Source of the DNA: Parabacteroides distasonis
GTDB lineage: Bacteria > Bacteroidota > Bacteroidia > Bacteroidales > Tannerellaceae
Assembly (NCBI RefSeq): GCF_004793765.1
Contig: NZ_SRYM01000009.1
Location: 40,690 to 104,689, forward strand
DNA: 64,000 nucleotides
Reading direction: 5' to 3'
Below, piece by piece: positions 17,524 through 26,000 of the stretch. The position numbers and the translations under genes were made by a program. Positions within the stretch are counted from its first letter, which is position 1; the number at the start of each line of letters is the position of its first letter. The notes under the pieces are model-generated. The model saw only the letters and a list, made by a program, of their open reading frames with translations, had not been told where the DNA came from and did not search any database.

Positions 17524-18539
17524 ATAAGAAGATACGTTTCGCCGTGATCGGCTGTGGTCATATAGGTAAGCGTCATGCCGAGATGATTACCCGGGATGAA
17601 GGGGCGGAGTTGGTCGCTTTGTGTGATATCCGTCCGAAAGAGGAGCTGGGGATCGAGGCTTACGCAGTCCCTTTCGCCCGGAATATAGATGAACTATTCC
17701 GTTTGGGATTGGATATAGATGTGGTGAATATTTGTACACCCAACGGTTTACATGCCGAGATGGCGATCCAAGCGATAGAAAGCGGACATCATGTGGTCAT
17801 AGAAAAGCCGATGGCCTTGACCTTGGCGGATGCCGAGAAAGTGGTTTATACCTCGTTGAGATTCCGTAAGCAGGTATTTTGCGTGATGCAAAACCGATAT
17901 TCCCCGCCTTCGGTCTGGATCAAGGAGATGGTTGAGTCCGGAAAATTAGGCCAGATTTATATGGTGCAGCTGAATTGCTACTGGAACCGTGACGAACGCT
18001 ACTATAAACCCGGAGGATGGCATGGCGACACTGCCTTGGATGGTGGTACCTTATTCACCCAATTCTCCCATTTCATTGACATTATGTACTGGCTATTCGG
18101 GGATATCTGTAATATCCAGACCCGTTTCGCCGACTTCAACCACGAGAAACTGACCGCCTTTGAGGATTCCGGTTTCGTGAATTTTAATTTCGTGAACGGT
18201 GGAATGGGCAGTTTGAGCTACTCTACGGCGGTATGGGACAAAAATCTGGAAAGCAGCATGCTGATCGTGGCCGAGAATGGTAGCGTGAAAATCGGCGGTC
18301 AATATATGAACGAGGTAGAATATTGCCATATAAAGGATTATGAGATGCCGGAATTGGCCCCTACCAACCCCGGCAATGATTATGGCCCTTACAAAGGCTC
18401 CGCCCAAAACCACAACTTCGTGATCCGTAACGTGGTCAATGTCCTTTCCGGTGCCCCCGGCGAGATCATAACGACCAACGTCTTGGAAGGTATGAAGGTG
18501 GTGGATATTATACGGAGGATTTATGCGTTGAAGGGGTAA
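17520..18539 (+). CDS. Gfo/Idh/MocA-family NAD(P)-dependent sugar oxidoreductase
   Basis: A 339-residue oxidoreductase with the N-terminal Rossmann motif 'VIGCGHIGKRHAEM', 'CTPNGLHAEMA' and the family signature 'HVVIEKPMALT' (lysine in the active site). The C-terminal half is the Gfo/Idh/MocA beta-sheet domain ('LDGGTLFTQFSHFIDIMYWLFG'-type helix region). Paired with the preceding aminotransferase it fits the WlbA/WbpB step, oxidation at C3 of a UDP-sugar acid before transamination. The matching acetyltransferase is not in this window. ATG 17520 overlaps the previous stop. Confidence 0.9.
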   Translation: MNKKIRFAVIGCGHIGKRHAEMITRDEGAELVALCDIRPKEELGIEAYAVPFARNIDELFRLGLDIDVVNICTPNGLHAEMAIQAIESGHHVVIEKPMALTLADAEKVVYTSLRFRKQVFCVMQNRYSPPSVWIKEMVESGKLGQIYMVQLNCYWNRDERYYKPGGWHGDTALDGGTLFTQFSHFIDIMYWLFGDICNIQTRFADFNHEKLTAFEDSGFVNFNFVNGGMGSLSYSTAVWDKNLESSMLIVAENGSVKIGGQYMNEVEYCHIKDYEMPELAPTNPGNDYGPYKGSAQNHNFVIRNVVNVLSGAPGEIITTNVLEGMKVVDIIRRIYALKG

Positions 18540-18598
18540 AGAGCCATTCCCAGGGATTACCTCGACTTATCTTGTTTTGTATACAGAACAAAAATAGG

Positions 18599-18696
18599 GG
18601 ATTTCACAATACTTAAGTGCATCGACCAAGTATCTTAGTTGCGTTGGCAAAGTATCTTAAGATACTTGGTCGATGAAGTTAAGATACTTTGCTGAC
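18599..18696. repeat. 22-bp-period repeat array with nested inverted copies (locus A)
   Basis: AAGTATCTT is centred at 18632 and 18654 (step 22) and its inverse AAGATACTT at 18663 and 18685 (step 22); a degenerate copy sits near 18610. Longer arms pair in an interleaved order: 18620-18637 is the exact inverse of 18658-18675 (CATCGACCAAGTATCTTA), and 18643-18659 is a near inverse (15 of 17) of 18680-18696. Located between the oxidoreductase gene and the ImmA/IrrE gene. Confidence 0.7.
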
Positions 18697-18800
18697 AAGG
18701 GAATTTTGGTGATGGTTGCCCTGTTTAATGAACAATGCGATTGTGAATATCTGGAAAAATAGCTAACTTCGCAACCTTATAAAGGCTTCAACGATACCGG

Positions 18801-19943
18801 ATGACAATAACTGAGTTCAACATAAAAAAACTGGATTATCTGCTTATGCTGTATGGTATGAGTAAGGAACAGTTATTGTCTTATTTGAACGAGGGGAGAA
18901 AGAGAGTTTTTACATTAGAGGATATTAGTGGCGATGAAATAAGAGTATCGTTACTGAAAAAAATAGATGACATTTTTAAAAAAGGATTGTCATTCTATCT
19001 TGATTTTTCTCCGATAGATACCAATCAAGAAGCAAAAGTCTTCTTTAGAAAGAAAAAATTTCAATCCGAGCTGACAATTGAAGACAAGCGTATAGTTGAT
19101 TCTTTTGAATCCTTGAAAAGTTTGTTGGATGGATATCGGGTACTAACTGATACGACAAATGTTGAATATCCCTTAAAGAATACGGCGACTATACGTGTAA
19201 GTCCTAAAGCAATTGCGGATAAAGTTAGAGATCGCCTTTTGCCTGAAAAGAATATTACCGAGCATAAAAAGTTCCTACAAGCGGTCATTCAAAAATTGGC
19301 AGATTTGAATGTGTATGTTTTTGAGTTTGTAGAAACTTGGAACAAGCGTGAAAAAGCGACAATCGACGGTTTTTATATTGAACCCAATGTGATTGTGCTT
19401 AAACGGCAGAAATCCTATAAACGCGAGATATTTACCCTCGCTCATGAGATTGGACACTATTTATTAGGGATAGAGGATGTTGAAGCGTTGGATATGTCAA
19501 AGGTTGAACATAGTCGTGTTACCAATAGTGTTGAGCGTTGGTGTAATGACTTTGCGTTTTATCTGATAGCCGGAGATGCTGTAAATGAATTATATAAATT
19601 CAAGGAATATTCTGAAGGCTTAAACCAAGCGATAGATGCGTTAGCTTCTTCCACTCATATTAGCAGAATGGCATGGTATACCAAATTGGCATATGAAAAG
19701 ATAGTATCTATGCCTCATTATCATTCCATTATTAGTCAATTGGAGGATGAGTATGAGGAACAACAGCGCGAGAAAAAAGAAGAACTGAAACAAATGCAAT
19801 CGAGGGCGAGTGTTCCTAGGCCGATTATATCGCCGTTGTATTTAGAAACCATGCAATATGCTTATTACAATGGCTTGGTTTCTGAAGCATCTTTCTGTGA
19901 GCGGTTGAGAATTCCTCAAAATAAAATAGATAAATATTTATGA
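18801..19943 (+). CDS. ImmA/IrrE-family metallo-endopeptidase
   Basis: A 380-residue protein with the zinc-peptidase motif HEIGH (His 215, Glu 216, His 219) inside 'FTLAHEIGHYLLGIED', as in ImmA/IrrE proteases that cleave phage-type repressors or antitoxins. The N-terminal 200 residues are not a recognisable helix-turn-helix. An 'RWCNDFAFYLI' segment follows the motif, as in the family. The gene overlaps the next one (ATGA), so it forms a two-gene module with the PIN-like protein, an arrangement typical of toxin-antitoxin or mobile-element regulators. The module lies inside a polysaccharide locus and is AT-richer than the sugar genes before it. Confidence 0.8.
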   Translation: MTITEFNIKKLDYLLMLYGMSKEQLLSYLNEGRKRVFTLEDISGDEIRVSLLKKIDDIFKKGLSFYLDFSPIDTNQEAKVFFRKKKFQSELTIEDKRIVDSFESLKSLLDGYRVLTDTTNVEYPLKNTATIRVSPKAIADKVRDRLLPEKNITEHKKFLQAVIQKLADLNVYVFEFVETWNKREKATIDGFYIEPNVIVLKRQKSYKREIFTLAHEIGHYLLGIEDVEALDMSKVEHSRVTNSVERWCNDFAFYLIAGDAVNELYKFKEYSEGLNQAIDALASSTHISRMAWYTKLAYEKIVSMPHYHSIISQLEDEYEEQQREKKEELKQMQSRASVPRPIISPLYLETMQYAYYNGLVSEASFCERLRIPQNKIDKYL

Positions 19944-20488
19944 TTGGAATTATTGATACAAGTTCTTTGTTGGCGATCGTGCGATATTACCTCTCGATTA
20001 AGGACGAGGCTAAATTGTTGCGCTTCTTAGAGTTTAAGTTCCGGTATGGAGAATTGATTTTATTAAGCTCGATCCACGGAGAAGCTTCCAAAACTCAAAA
20101 AGGGATCATCCTTTCGCGAATGACTTTTTTGAATGACAAAGAGTTGCTTACTAATGATACTGAAATGTTGCCGCCTGCTCCTAAAAAGTTCAGTAACCAA
20201 TTAGATAATAATTTTTCTATCCCTCTTCAAAAAAAGCGTTTGACCGAAGAACTGTATGCACAACAAAAAGAAGCATATATGCAGACTGGGGACGTAAAAA
20301 TGATTTTGTATGCCTTGAACAATAAATCATTAAAGCCAATCATAATTACGGAGGAAACTCCCCAGAGCAATGACGGGAAACTTTTCAAAAAGTTACCTGT
20401 TATTTGCGATTTCTTAGAAATTGATCATATTTCCATTTCAGAATGGTTATCTTCCAATGGCGTGAAATTAAGTTGGACGCATCCGTAA
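19940..20488 (+). CDS. PIN-like (DUF4411-type) putative toxin
   Basis: A 182-residue protein beginning 'IGIIDTSSLLAIVRYYL', the N-terminal Asp-containing strand of PIN-like nucleases. DUF4411-type PIN proteins are often encoded beside ImmA/IrrE peptidases. I can see the first acidic residue (Asp 6) and a helical middle, and later 'VKMILYALNNKS' which could carry a further acidic site nearby. The full catalytic set is not confidently placed. It overlaps the metallopeptidase gene by four bases. A toxin or RNase role is inferred from fold resemblance and pairing. Confidence 0.55.
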   Translation: MIGIIDTSSLLAIVRYYLSIKDEAKLLRFLEFKFRYGELILLSSIHGEASKTQKGIILSRMTFLNDKELLTNDTEMLPPAPKKFSNQLDNNFSIPLQKKRLTEELYAQQKEAYMQTGDVKMILYALNNKSLKPIIITEETPQSNDGKLFKKLPVICDFLEIDHISISEWLSSNGVKLSWTHP

Positions 20489-20512
20489 TCTATAATTTAC
20501 CATAAATATCAA

Positions 20513-21955
20513 ATGGCGGAACAATCATTAAAAGATAAGACAGCGAAAGGGCTCTTCTGGGGAGGGGTAAGTAATGGTGTGCAACAGTTGTTGGGGATGT
20601 TGTTTGGTATTTATCTGGCACGTACACTTAATGCTGAGGATTATGGATTGGTTGGGATGTTGGCGATATTTAGTGGAATTGCTAGTACGATTATCAATAG
20701 TGGATTTACGGTAGCGCTAACAAATAATCAAAATGCGACTCATAAGGATTATAATGCGGTGTTTTGGTTTACCTTTTTTATCGGTTTGATTTTATATTTA
20801 GTGCTGTTTCTGGCTGCGCCGTTGATTTCTGAGTTCTATCACCGACCGGAACTAACAGCTTTATCCCGTGTTTTGTTCATTAGCTTTTTCGTCTCTGGGA
20901 TTGCTTCCGTTCCTTATACGGTCATGTTTAAAAGGCTGATGGTTAAGGAACAGGCCAAAATTGATATTCTGTCTTTGTTCTTCTCGGGGATTATAGGGGT
21001 TAGTCTCGCCTTAAATGGCTTCGCTTATTGGGCGATCGCTTTGCAGAGTATGTCATACGTGACGATTAATTCTTTGCTGAAGTGCTATGTCTCTCCGTGG
21101 CGTCCTACATTTGAATTTGATTTTTCCCCATTGAAGCATATGTTCTCTTTTAGCGTGAAGCTCTTCTTGACCAATGTGTTTACCCAAATTAATACGAATA
21201 TATTTTCTGTATTATTAGGGCGGTTCTATGATGCTCGGCAAGTAGGATTTTATTCTCAAGGTAATAAATGGCAGGGTATGGGTAATACGTTTATTTCAGG
21301 GATGATCAATAGTGTCGCTCAACCGGTTCTAGTCTCGGTGGGGGATGATTTGTGCCGGCAAAGGAATGTGTTCAGGAAAATGGTCCGTTTTGGCTCCTTC
21401 GTATCCTTTCCGGTGATGCTTGGTCTTGCTTTTGTCGGAAAAGAATTTATCTGTGTGCTTATCGGAGATAAATGGCTACCCAGCGTACCCTTCCTGCAAC
21501 TTTTTTGCATATGGGGAGCGGTGAGTTTCTTATGGAATCTATATTCAAACCTGTTGATCTCTCATGGGAAGTCTGATTTGTATATGTGGGGTATTGTTTT
21601 TGTTGGGATGATACAACTTCTCTGTGTGTTTGCTTTTCTGCGTTATGGTATATATTATATGTTAGGGGCTTACATCAGCGTTTACTTTCTAGGACTTTTG
21701 TTTTGGCATTATATTGCCTCACAGCTTATAGGTTTACACTTAATACATATAATAAAAGATATATTGCCTTATGTGTTGGCGACTTTCCTGTCGTTTTTTA
21801 TCGCTTGGTTTGTAACTTCTCAGATAGAGCATGTACTGGTACTATTAATTTTGAAGATTGTATTATCAGTAATTTTTTATATGATAATTATGTGGCTGGG
21901 TAACTCGATCATATTTAAGGAAATATTGGAGTATTTGCGGAAAGGTAAGGTATGA
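20513..21955 (+). CDS. Wzx-like polysaccharide flippase (MATE/MOP superfamily)
   Basis: A 480-residue integral membrane protein with about 12-14 hydrophobic helices and the typical N-terminus 'LKDKTAKGLFWGGVSNGVQQLLGM' region with 'YLARTLNAEDYGLVGM'. This is the pattern of lipopolysaccharide-biosynthesis/Wzx-type flippases that move lipid-linked oligosaccharides across the inner membrane. The next gene starts inside its stop codon (ATGA), opening a coupled glycosyltransferase series. Specificity unknown. Confidence 0.9.
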   Translation: MAEQSLKDKTAKGLFWGGVSNGVQQLLGMLFGIYLARTLNAEDYGLVGMLAIFSGIASTIINSGFTVALTNNQNATHKDYNAVFWFTFFIGLILYLVLFLAAPLISEFYHRPELTALSRVLFISFFVSGIASVPYTVMFKRLMVKEQAKIDILSLFFSGIIGVSLALNGFAYWAIALQSMSYVTINSLLKCYVSPWRPTFEFDFSPLKHMFSFSVKLFLTNVFTQINTNIFSVLLGRFYDARQVGFYSQGNKWQGMGNTFISGMINSVAQPVLVSVGDDLCRQRNVFRKMVRFGSFVSFPVMLGLAFVGKEFICVLIGDKWLPSVPFLQLFCIWGAVSFLWNLYSNLLISHGKSDLYMWGIVFVGMIQLLCVFAFLRYGIYYMLGAYISVYFLGLLFWHYIASQLIGLHLIHIIKDILPYVLATFLSFFIAWFVTSQIEHVLVLLILKIVLSVIFYMIIMWLGNSIIFKEILEYLRKGKV

Positions 21956-23085
21956 GAAGATTTGTGTTGATATTTAATCACTTTGAGGAGGTATATTTGG
22001 GTAAGGATGTTTATCTTTTTCCTTATTATTGGAAACAAGAATATGGGGATGAAGTAGAGATTGTCTATCCTAGTACCCCCATGAATAAAGATTTTCCATC
22101 TTCTATAAAAGGTGTAAAGCTTTCGGCTTTGAGAAGCTTAGGTAATACGACGAGCTTTTTCCTTTATAGAGAATGGAACTTTGTTGTTTACTTACTCAAA
22201 AATGCGAGAAGTATAGATATTCTATTTCGTTTTCATTATACATTAATGACAGCGATCATGATATTGCTATATAAGTTCTTTAATAAGAGAGGAAAGGTAT
22301 ATGTAAAGCTTGATGGCTATATAGATGCGCTGTTCTTGGCAGAAAGTCGCTTTTTAAGGGATAAGATCAAGAAATATATTTTGCTTCAATCATTGGAAAA
22401 GGTAGATCTATTAACTTGTGAAACATCTACTTACTATAAGAAATTAATGACTAGTAATTTATTGTCAGATTGTTTTAAGAGGAAATTAAGGATTCTAGAA
22501 AATGGATTCGATGAGGATGAATTGATCTCAATGAGGTTTCAAGAAAGAAATATTAAAGAAAATATAATGATAACAGTGGGGCGTTTGGGCACTTTTGAGA
22601 AAAATACTGAAATGTTGTTGAATGCCTTAGCTAAAGTTGATTTAAAAGATTGGAAATTTTATTTGATTGGTCCAGTAGAAGAGTCTTTTAGACTAAGGAT
22701 TAATGATTTCTTTCGACAGTATCCGGAAAAAAAGGTATCTGTGATTGTTGTAGATGCTATCTATGATAAGAAGAAATTGTGGGATTTTTATAACAGATCT
22801 AAAATTTTTGTCTTAACATCTAGATCTGAAAGTTATGCGTTGGTTTTGAATGAGGCTTTAAGGTTTAAAAACTATATAATATCAACAGAAGTCGGTGCGG
22901 CAGAAGATTTGATAAAGGGTAAGTATGGATCTTTCGTAGAGCAAGATAATAGTGATATGTTAGCTTCAAGACTACAATCAGTGATAGCGGGTGAGACAAA
23001 CTTGGATGTTTTTGCGGATTTTGATCCCGTGCAACTTTCTTGGCGTGTTATAATAAAAAGATTTTTTGAATCAAATAGTTTGTGA
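21952..23085 (+). CDS. Glycosyltransferase, GT4-like
   Basis: A 377-residue GT-B-fold protein. The C-terminal half has the GT4 layout: 'MITVGRLGTFEKNTEMLLNAL', then 'FYLIGPVE', 'KIFVLTSRSESYALVLNEAL' with the conserved Glu, and 'YIISTEVGAAEDLI'. It probably transfers a sugar to a lipid-linked oligosaccharide at the cytoplasmic face of the membrane. The gene is strongly AT-rich, as are the next four, suggesting acquisition as a block. It ends two bases before the next start. Confidence 0.85.
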   Translation: MRRFVLIFNHFEEVYLGKDVYLFPYYWKQEYGDEVEIVYPSTPMNKDFPSSIKGVKLSALRSLGNTTSFFLYREWNFVVYLLKNARSIDILFRFHYTLMTAIMILLYKFFNKRGKVYVKLDGYIDALFLAESRFLRDKIKKYILLQSLEKVDLLTCETSTYYKKLMTSNLLSDCFKRKLRILENGFDEDELISMRFQERNIKENIMITVGRLGTFEKNTEMLLNALAKVDLKDWKFYLIGPVEESFRLRINDFFRQYPEKKVSVIVVDAIYDKKKLWDFYNRSKIFVLTSRSESYALVLNEALRFKNYIISTEVGAAEDLIKGKYGSFVEQDNSDMLASRLQSVIAGETNLDVFADFDPVQLSWRVIIKRFFESNSL

Positions 23086-23086
23086 A

Positions 23087-24010
23087 ATGGATGTATCTAT
23101 CATTTATGTGAACTATAAAACTGCGTCATTGGTACTGGATAGCATTAAGTCTGTGCAGAAAAATACGAAGGAGTTTGAGTATGAGTTTATTGTTGTCGAT
23201 AATGCTTCTGGAGAATGTGATCTAGAGTTGATACGAAAGTATTGTCCCCAAACGGTATGTGTACAAGCTTTTGAAAATTTAGGTTTTGGACGAGCAAACA
23301 ATCTTGGTCTTGAGTATGCGTCAGGAGAGTATATCTTTTTTTTGAATCCAGATACAGTTTTACGGAATAATGCGATAGATATACTTTGTCGTTTCATGAA
23401 AGATCATCCGTCTGTAGGGGCCTGTGGAGGGAACCTATACGATGAAAAGGGAAATGCGACCACTTCTTTTAGCCGTAAATATCCGTCTTTTTTATGGGAG
23501 TTATTGGGGATCTTATATATACCTTCACTATGTTTTTCGTCTGGGCGTTCTTTGTTTTTCAATCACGAAGGGAAACCGATAAAGGTGGCTTCTGTTACTG
23601 GTGCGGATTTGATGGTGAGGAGATCAGTGTTATCTTCGATAGGAGGAGGTTTTGATGCGGATTTCTTCATGAATTATGAGGAGACAGAATTATGTCTTCG
23701 GATTCATCGGTCGGGTTGGGATATATATTCAGTGCCTTTGGCTCAAATCACACATTTGGAGGGGCGTGCCTCTTATATAAAACAATCTCGTCTTTATTTC
23801 TTGTATGAGGGACAATATATTTATTTCCGGAAGGTTTATGGTAAATTTGGGTGTCGATTGATTTTTGCCATTACGCAACTGAAGAGTTATGTTCGGATTT
23901 TTCAGTTTCTTTTGTTGGGAAATCGGAAAAGAGGGGCTTACTGGAAAATGAAACTAGAGACGAACAGGGAGGTCTGGAACTCCGAAAGAATAAAACGCAT
24001 TTTGAAATGA
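23087..24010 (+). CDS. Glycosyltransferase family 2 (WbbL/rhamnosyltransferase-like)
   Basis: A 307-residue GT-A enzyme from ATG 23087: 'MDVSIIYVNYKTASLVLDSI', 'FIVVDNASGECD', 'LGFGRANNLGL' and the metal-binding 'FFLNPDTVL', then 'GADLMVRRSVLSSIGGGFD' and 'NYEETELCLRI'. This pattern is typical of WbbL-type transferases, often rhamnosyl. An upstream in-frame TTG exists but lies inside the previous gene and is not needed. The stop overlaps the next start (ATGA). Confidence 0.88.
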   Translation: MDVSIIYVNYKTASLVLDSIKSVQKNTKEFEYEFIVVDNASGECDLELIRKYCPQTVCVQAFENLGFGRANNLGLEYASGEYIFFLNPDTVLRNNAIDILCRFMKDHPSVGACGGNLYDEKGNATTSFSRKYPSFLWELLGILYIPSLCFSSGRSLFFNHEGKPIKVASVTGADLMVRRSVLSSIGGGFDADFFMNYEETELCLRIHRSGWDIYSVPLAQITHLEGRASYIKQSRLYFLYEGQYIYFRKVYGKFGCRLIFAITQLKSYVRIFQFLLLGNRKRGAYWKMKLETNREVWNSERIKRILK

Positions 24011-25134
24011 AAAAGAAACTTGTGGTTTTTCATCCGGCGATAGCTCCTTATCGAGTAGATTTTTTTAATTCTTTGAATAAGGAGTTTGATGCTATATTCT
24101 ATTTTGAGTTTGGAGATGTATTGGAGCAATCATTCGCTCAAGATGAGTTGAGAGGGCGATTGGAATTTGCACCTCGCTTTCTGGCTTCGGGATTATTCGG
24201 GATTAAGAATCTTAGGACACAGGTTTTCTCAATATTGAGGAAGGAACAGCCGGATGTGGTGTTTTGTAGTGAGTATAATATATTGGGTTTATTATTGTTG
24301 GTTTATAAATTTCTATTCAACTGGAAATTGTCTATTTTTACGATCTGTGATGATAGCAAAGAGATTGCTGAAAGCGCAAGTCTTGTGAAAAGATGTATGC
24401 GTTTTATCGCGGTTAAGTTTTACAGTGGCATTATCTTGACAAACGATGATGTGCTGTCTTGGTATGTTAAACGCTTTCGGGTAAAGCAGAAATTTTTGTT
24501 TTTCCCGATTATCCAAAAAGATCAAGATTTTAGGTTGCTATTGGAGAATGCGTTGCCTGTTTCTAAGATATTGGAGGATACGTATCATTTGGAAGGAAGG
24601 CAAGTCTTGTTGTTTGTTGGTCGTTTAATAGATATCAAGAATTTATTCTTTTTACTGGATGCTTTAGCCTTGGTTGTAAATAGGTATCCTAAGGCTATTC
24701 TTTTATTTGTAGGTGATGGTGATCAGCGAGTGGCTTTAGAGCGACATGCGGAGAGAAATGGATTGGCTGACCATGTGATTTTCGCTGGGAAAAAGCAAGG
24801 TGAGGATCTATATGCTTGTTATAATGTCGGTCAGATATTCATATTGCCAAGTTATTATGAGCGTTTTGGGGCGGTGGTGAATGAGGCATTATTGGCAGGT
24901 TGTTATACCTTATGCTCTGTTGTTGCGGGAGCGGCTTGTTTGATTGAGCCGCAAAAAAATGGTGATCTATTTGATCCGGCATCTAAAACATATCTTGCGG
25001 AGAAATTGGCGCAAAGTCTGAAGGATTGTGAAGGTCTTAAACAAATTTCGTTGAAAGCGAATAAGATGTGTTATAGTTACGATCAGTATATAACCTCTTT
25101 TTTCAATCAGTTAAATTCTATAATAGATAAGTAA
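24007..25134 (+). CDS. Glycosyltransferase, GT4 family
   Basis: A 375-residue GT-B protein from ATG 24007 (MKKKLVVFHPAIAPYRVDFF, a common N-terminus in this family). C-terminal signatures: 'LLFVGRLIDIKNLFFLLDAL', 'LLFVGDGDQRVALERHA', 'FILPSYYERFGAVVNEALLAG'. The frame extends further upstream but that part is only the other frame of the preceding gene. It overlaps that gene by four bases and ends two bases before the next, so the set is translationally coupled. Confidence 0.88.
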   Translation: MKKKLVVFHPAIAPYRVDFFNSLNKEFDAIFYFEFGDVLEQSFAQDELRGRLEFAPRFLASGLFGIKNLRTQVFSILRKEQPDVVFCSEYNILGLLLLVYKFLFNWKLSIFTICDDSKEIAESASLVKRCMRFIAVKFYSGIILTNDDVLSWYVKRFRVKQKFLFFPIIQKDQDFRLLLENALPVSKILEDTYHLEGRQVLLFVGRLIDIKNLFFLLDALALVVNRYPKAILLFVGDGDQRVALERHAERNGLADHVIFAGKKQGEDLYACYNVGQIFILPSYYERFGAVVNEALLAGCYTLCSVVAGAACLIEPQKNGDLFDPASKTYLAEKLAQSLKDCEGLKQISLKANKMCYSYDQYITSFFNQLNSIIDK

Positions 25135-25136
25135 GA

Positions 25137-26000
25137 ATGGATATTCGTTTATATTGGGAGAAAGTTTATTGGGCGTTAGCGAAACGTGTCTTTAAAAGAA
25201 AGCAGAAAACTTATGAGGATTGGTTGGCGAAAGGATATACCAATCAACCGCTTGTCAGCTTTATTATAGAATCTCACAATAAAAGTGTGGGAGTCAAATG
25301 TATTGTCAGTAAATTACGTGAGTATCCGAATGCTGAGATCGTAGTAATAGATGATGGTTCTGAGTACAGACATACTAAGTCTCTTATGAGGTATCTTACT
25401 CGTGGTAATGAATTTTTAGTACGAGCTAATGATTTATATGAGAATGTGATGTATGATAAAACCATTCGTTTTGCGAATGGAGAATATATTGTCTTAATGC
25501 AGGATGATGATGAGATTGCTGATTTAGGTTGGATTGATAAAGGTATCTCTTATTTCAAAAAATATCCGGATATGGTTATTTTAGGAGGGCTGAATGGATT
25601 GGAGTTTATTATAGATGATAAGGAAAAGTGGGGATATGTAGATTTGTATAAGGATGATCTGTTGGAAGATAAAGATTTCTATTTTGTGCATGCAGTGAAT
25701 CGGGCACCGATGTTGTTGAATAAAAAATTATTTATTGAACATTTGGAGCATATTGATTTTTCTTTTGCTCCGTTTCAATGCGATGATTGTGAGTTATGTT
25801 TACGTGCATGGTTGTATGGTTTGAAAGTCGGGTGGTATAATGCTGGTTTCAAGTCAATGGTCGCAGGAGGAATGCGTATTTGGAATAAGGGACTAATGGG
25901 TTTTCAAGAAATAAAAAATCGAGGTAAGTTATATGAAATGTATAAGTCTTCTCTGGAAGAAATTACAGGATTGGTGACTGAAGCGAATAAGACATTGTGA
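25137..26000 (+). CDS. Glycosyltransferase family 2
   Basis: A 287-residue GT-A protein. After a basic N-terminal segment it shows 'LVSFIIESHNKSVGV', 'AEIVVIDDGSEYRHT' and the DXD-like 'IVLMQDDDEIADLG', followed by 'DDCELCLRAWLYGLKVGWY'. The basic N-terminus is unusual for GT2 and could associate with membrane. Acceptor and sugar unknown. Its TGA shares a base with the ATG of the next gene. Confidence 0.82.
   Translation: MDIRLYWEKVYWALAKRVFKRKQKTYEDWLAKGYTNQPLVSFIIESHNKSVGVKCIVSKLREYPNAEIVVIDDGSEYRHTKSLMRYLTRGNEFLVRANDLYENVMYDKTIRFANGEYIVLMQDDDEIADLGWIDKGISYFKKYPDMVILGGLNGLEFIIDDKEKWGYVDLYKDDLLEDKDFYFVHAVNRAPMLLNKKLFIEHLEHIDFSFAPFQCDDCELCLRAWLYGLKVGWYNAGFKSMVAGGMRIWNKGLMGFQEIKNRGKLYEMYKSSLEEITGLVTEANKTL

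Noticed and set aside
23066..23086. Earlier TTG start of the GT2 gene at 23087
   Set aside because: It lies inside the preceding gene; ATG 23087 starts directly at the conserved MDVSIIYVNYKT sequence.
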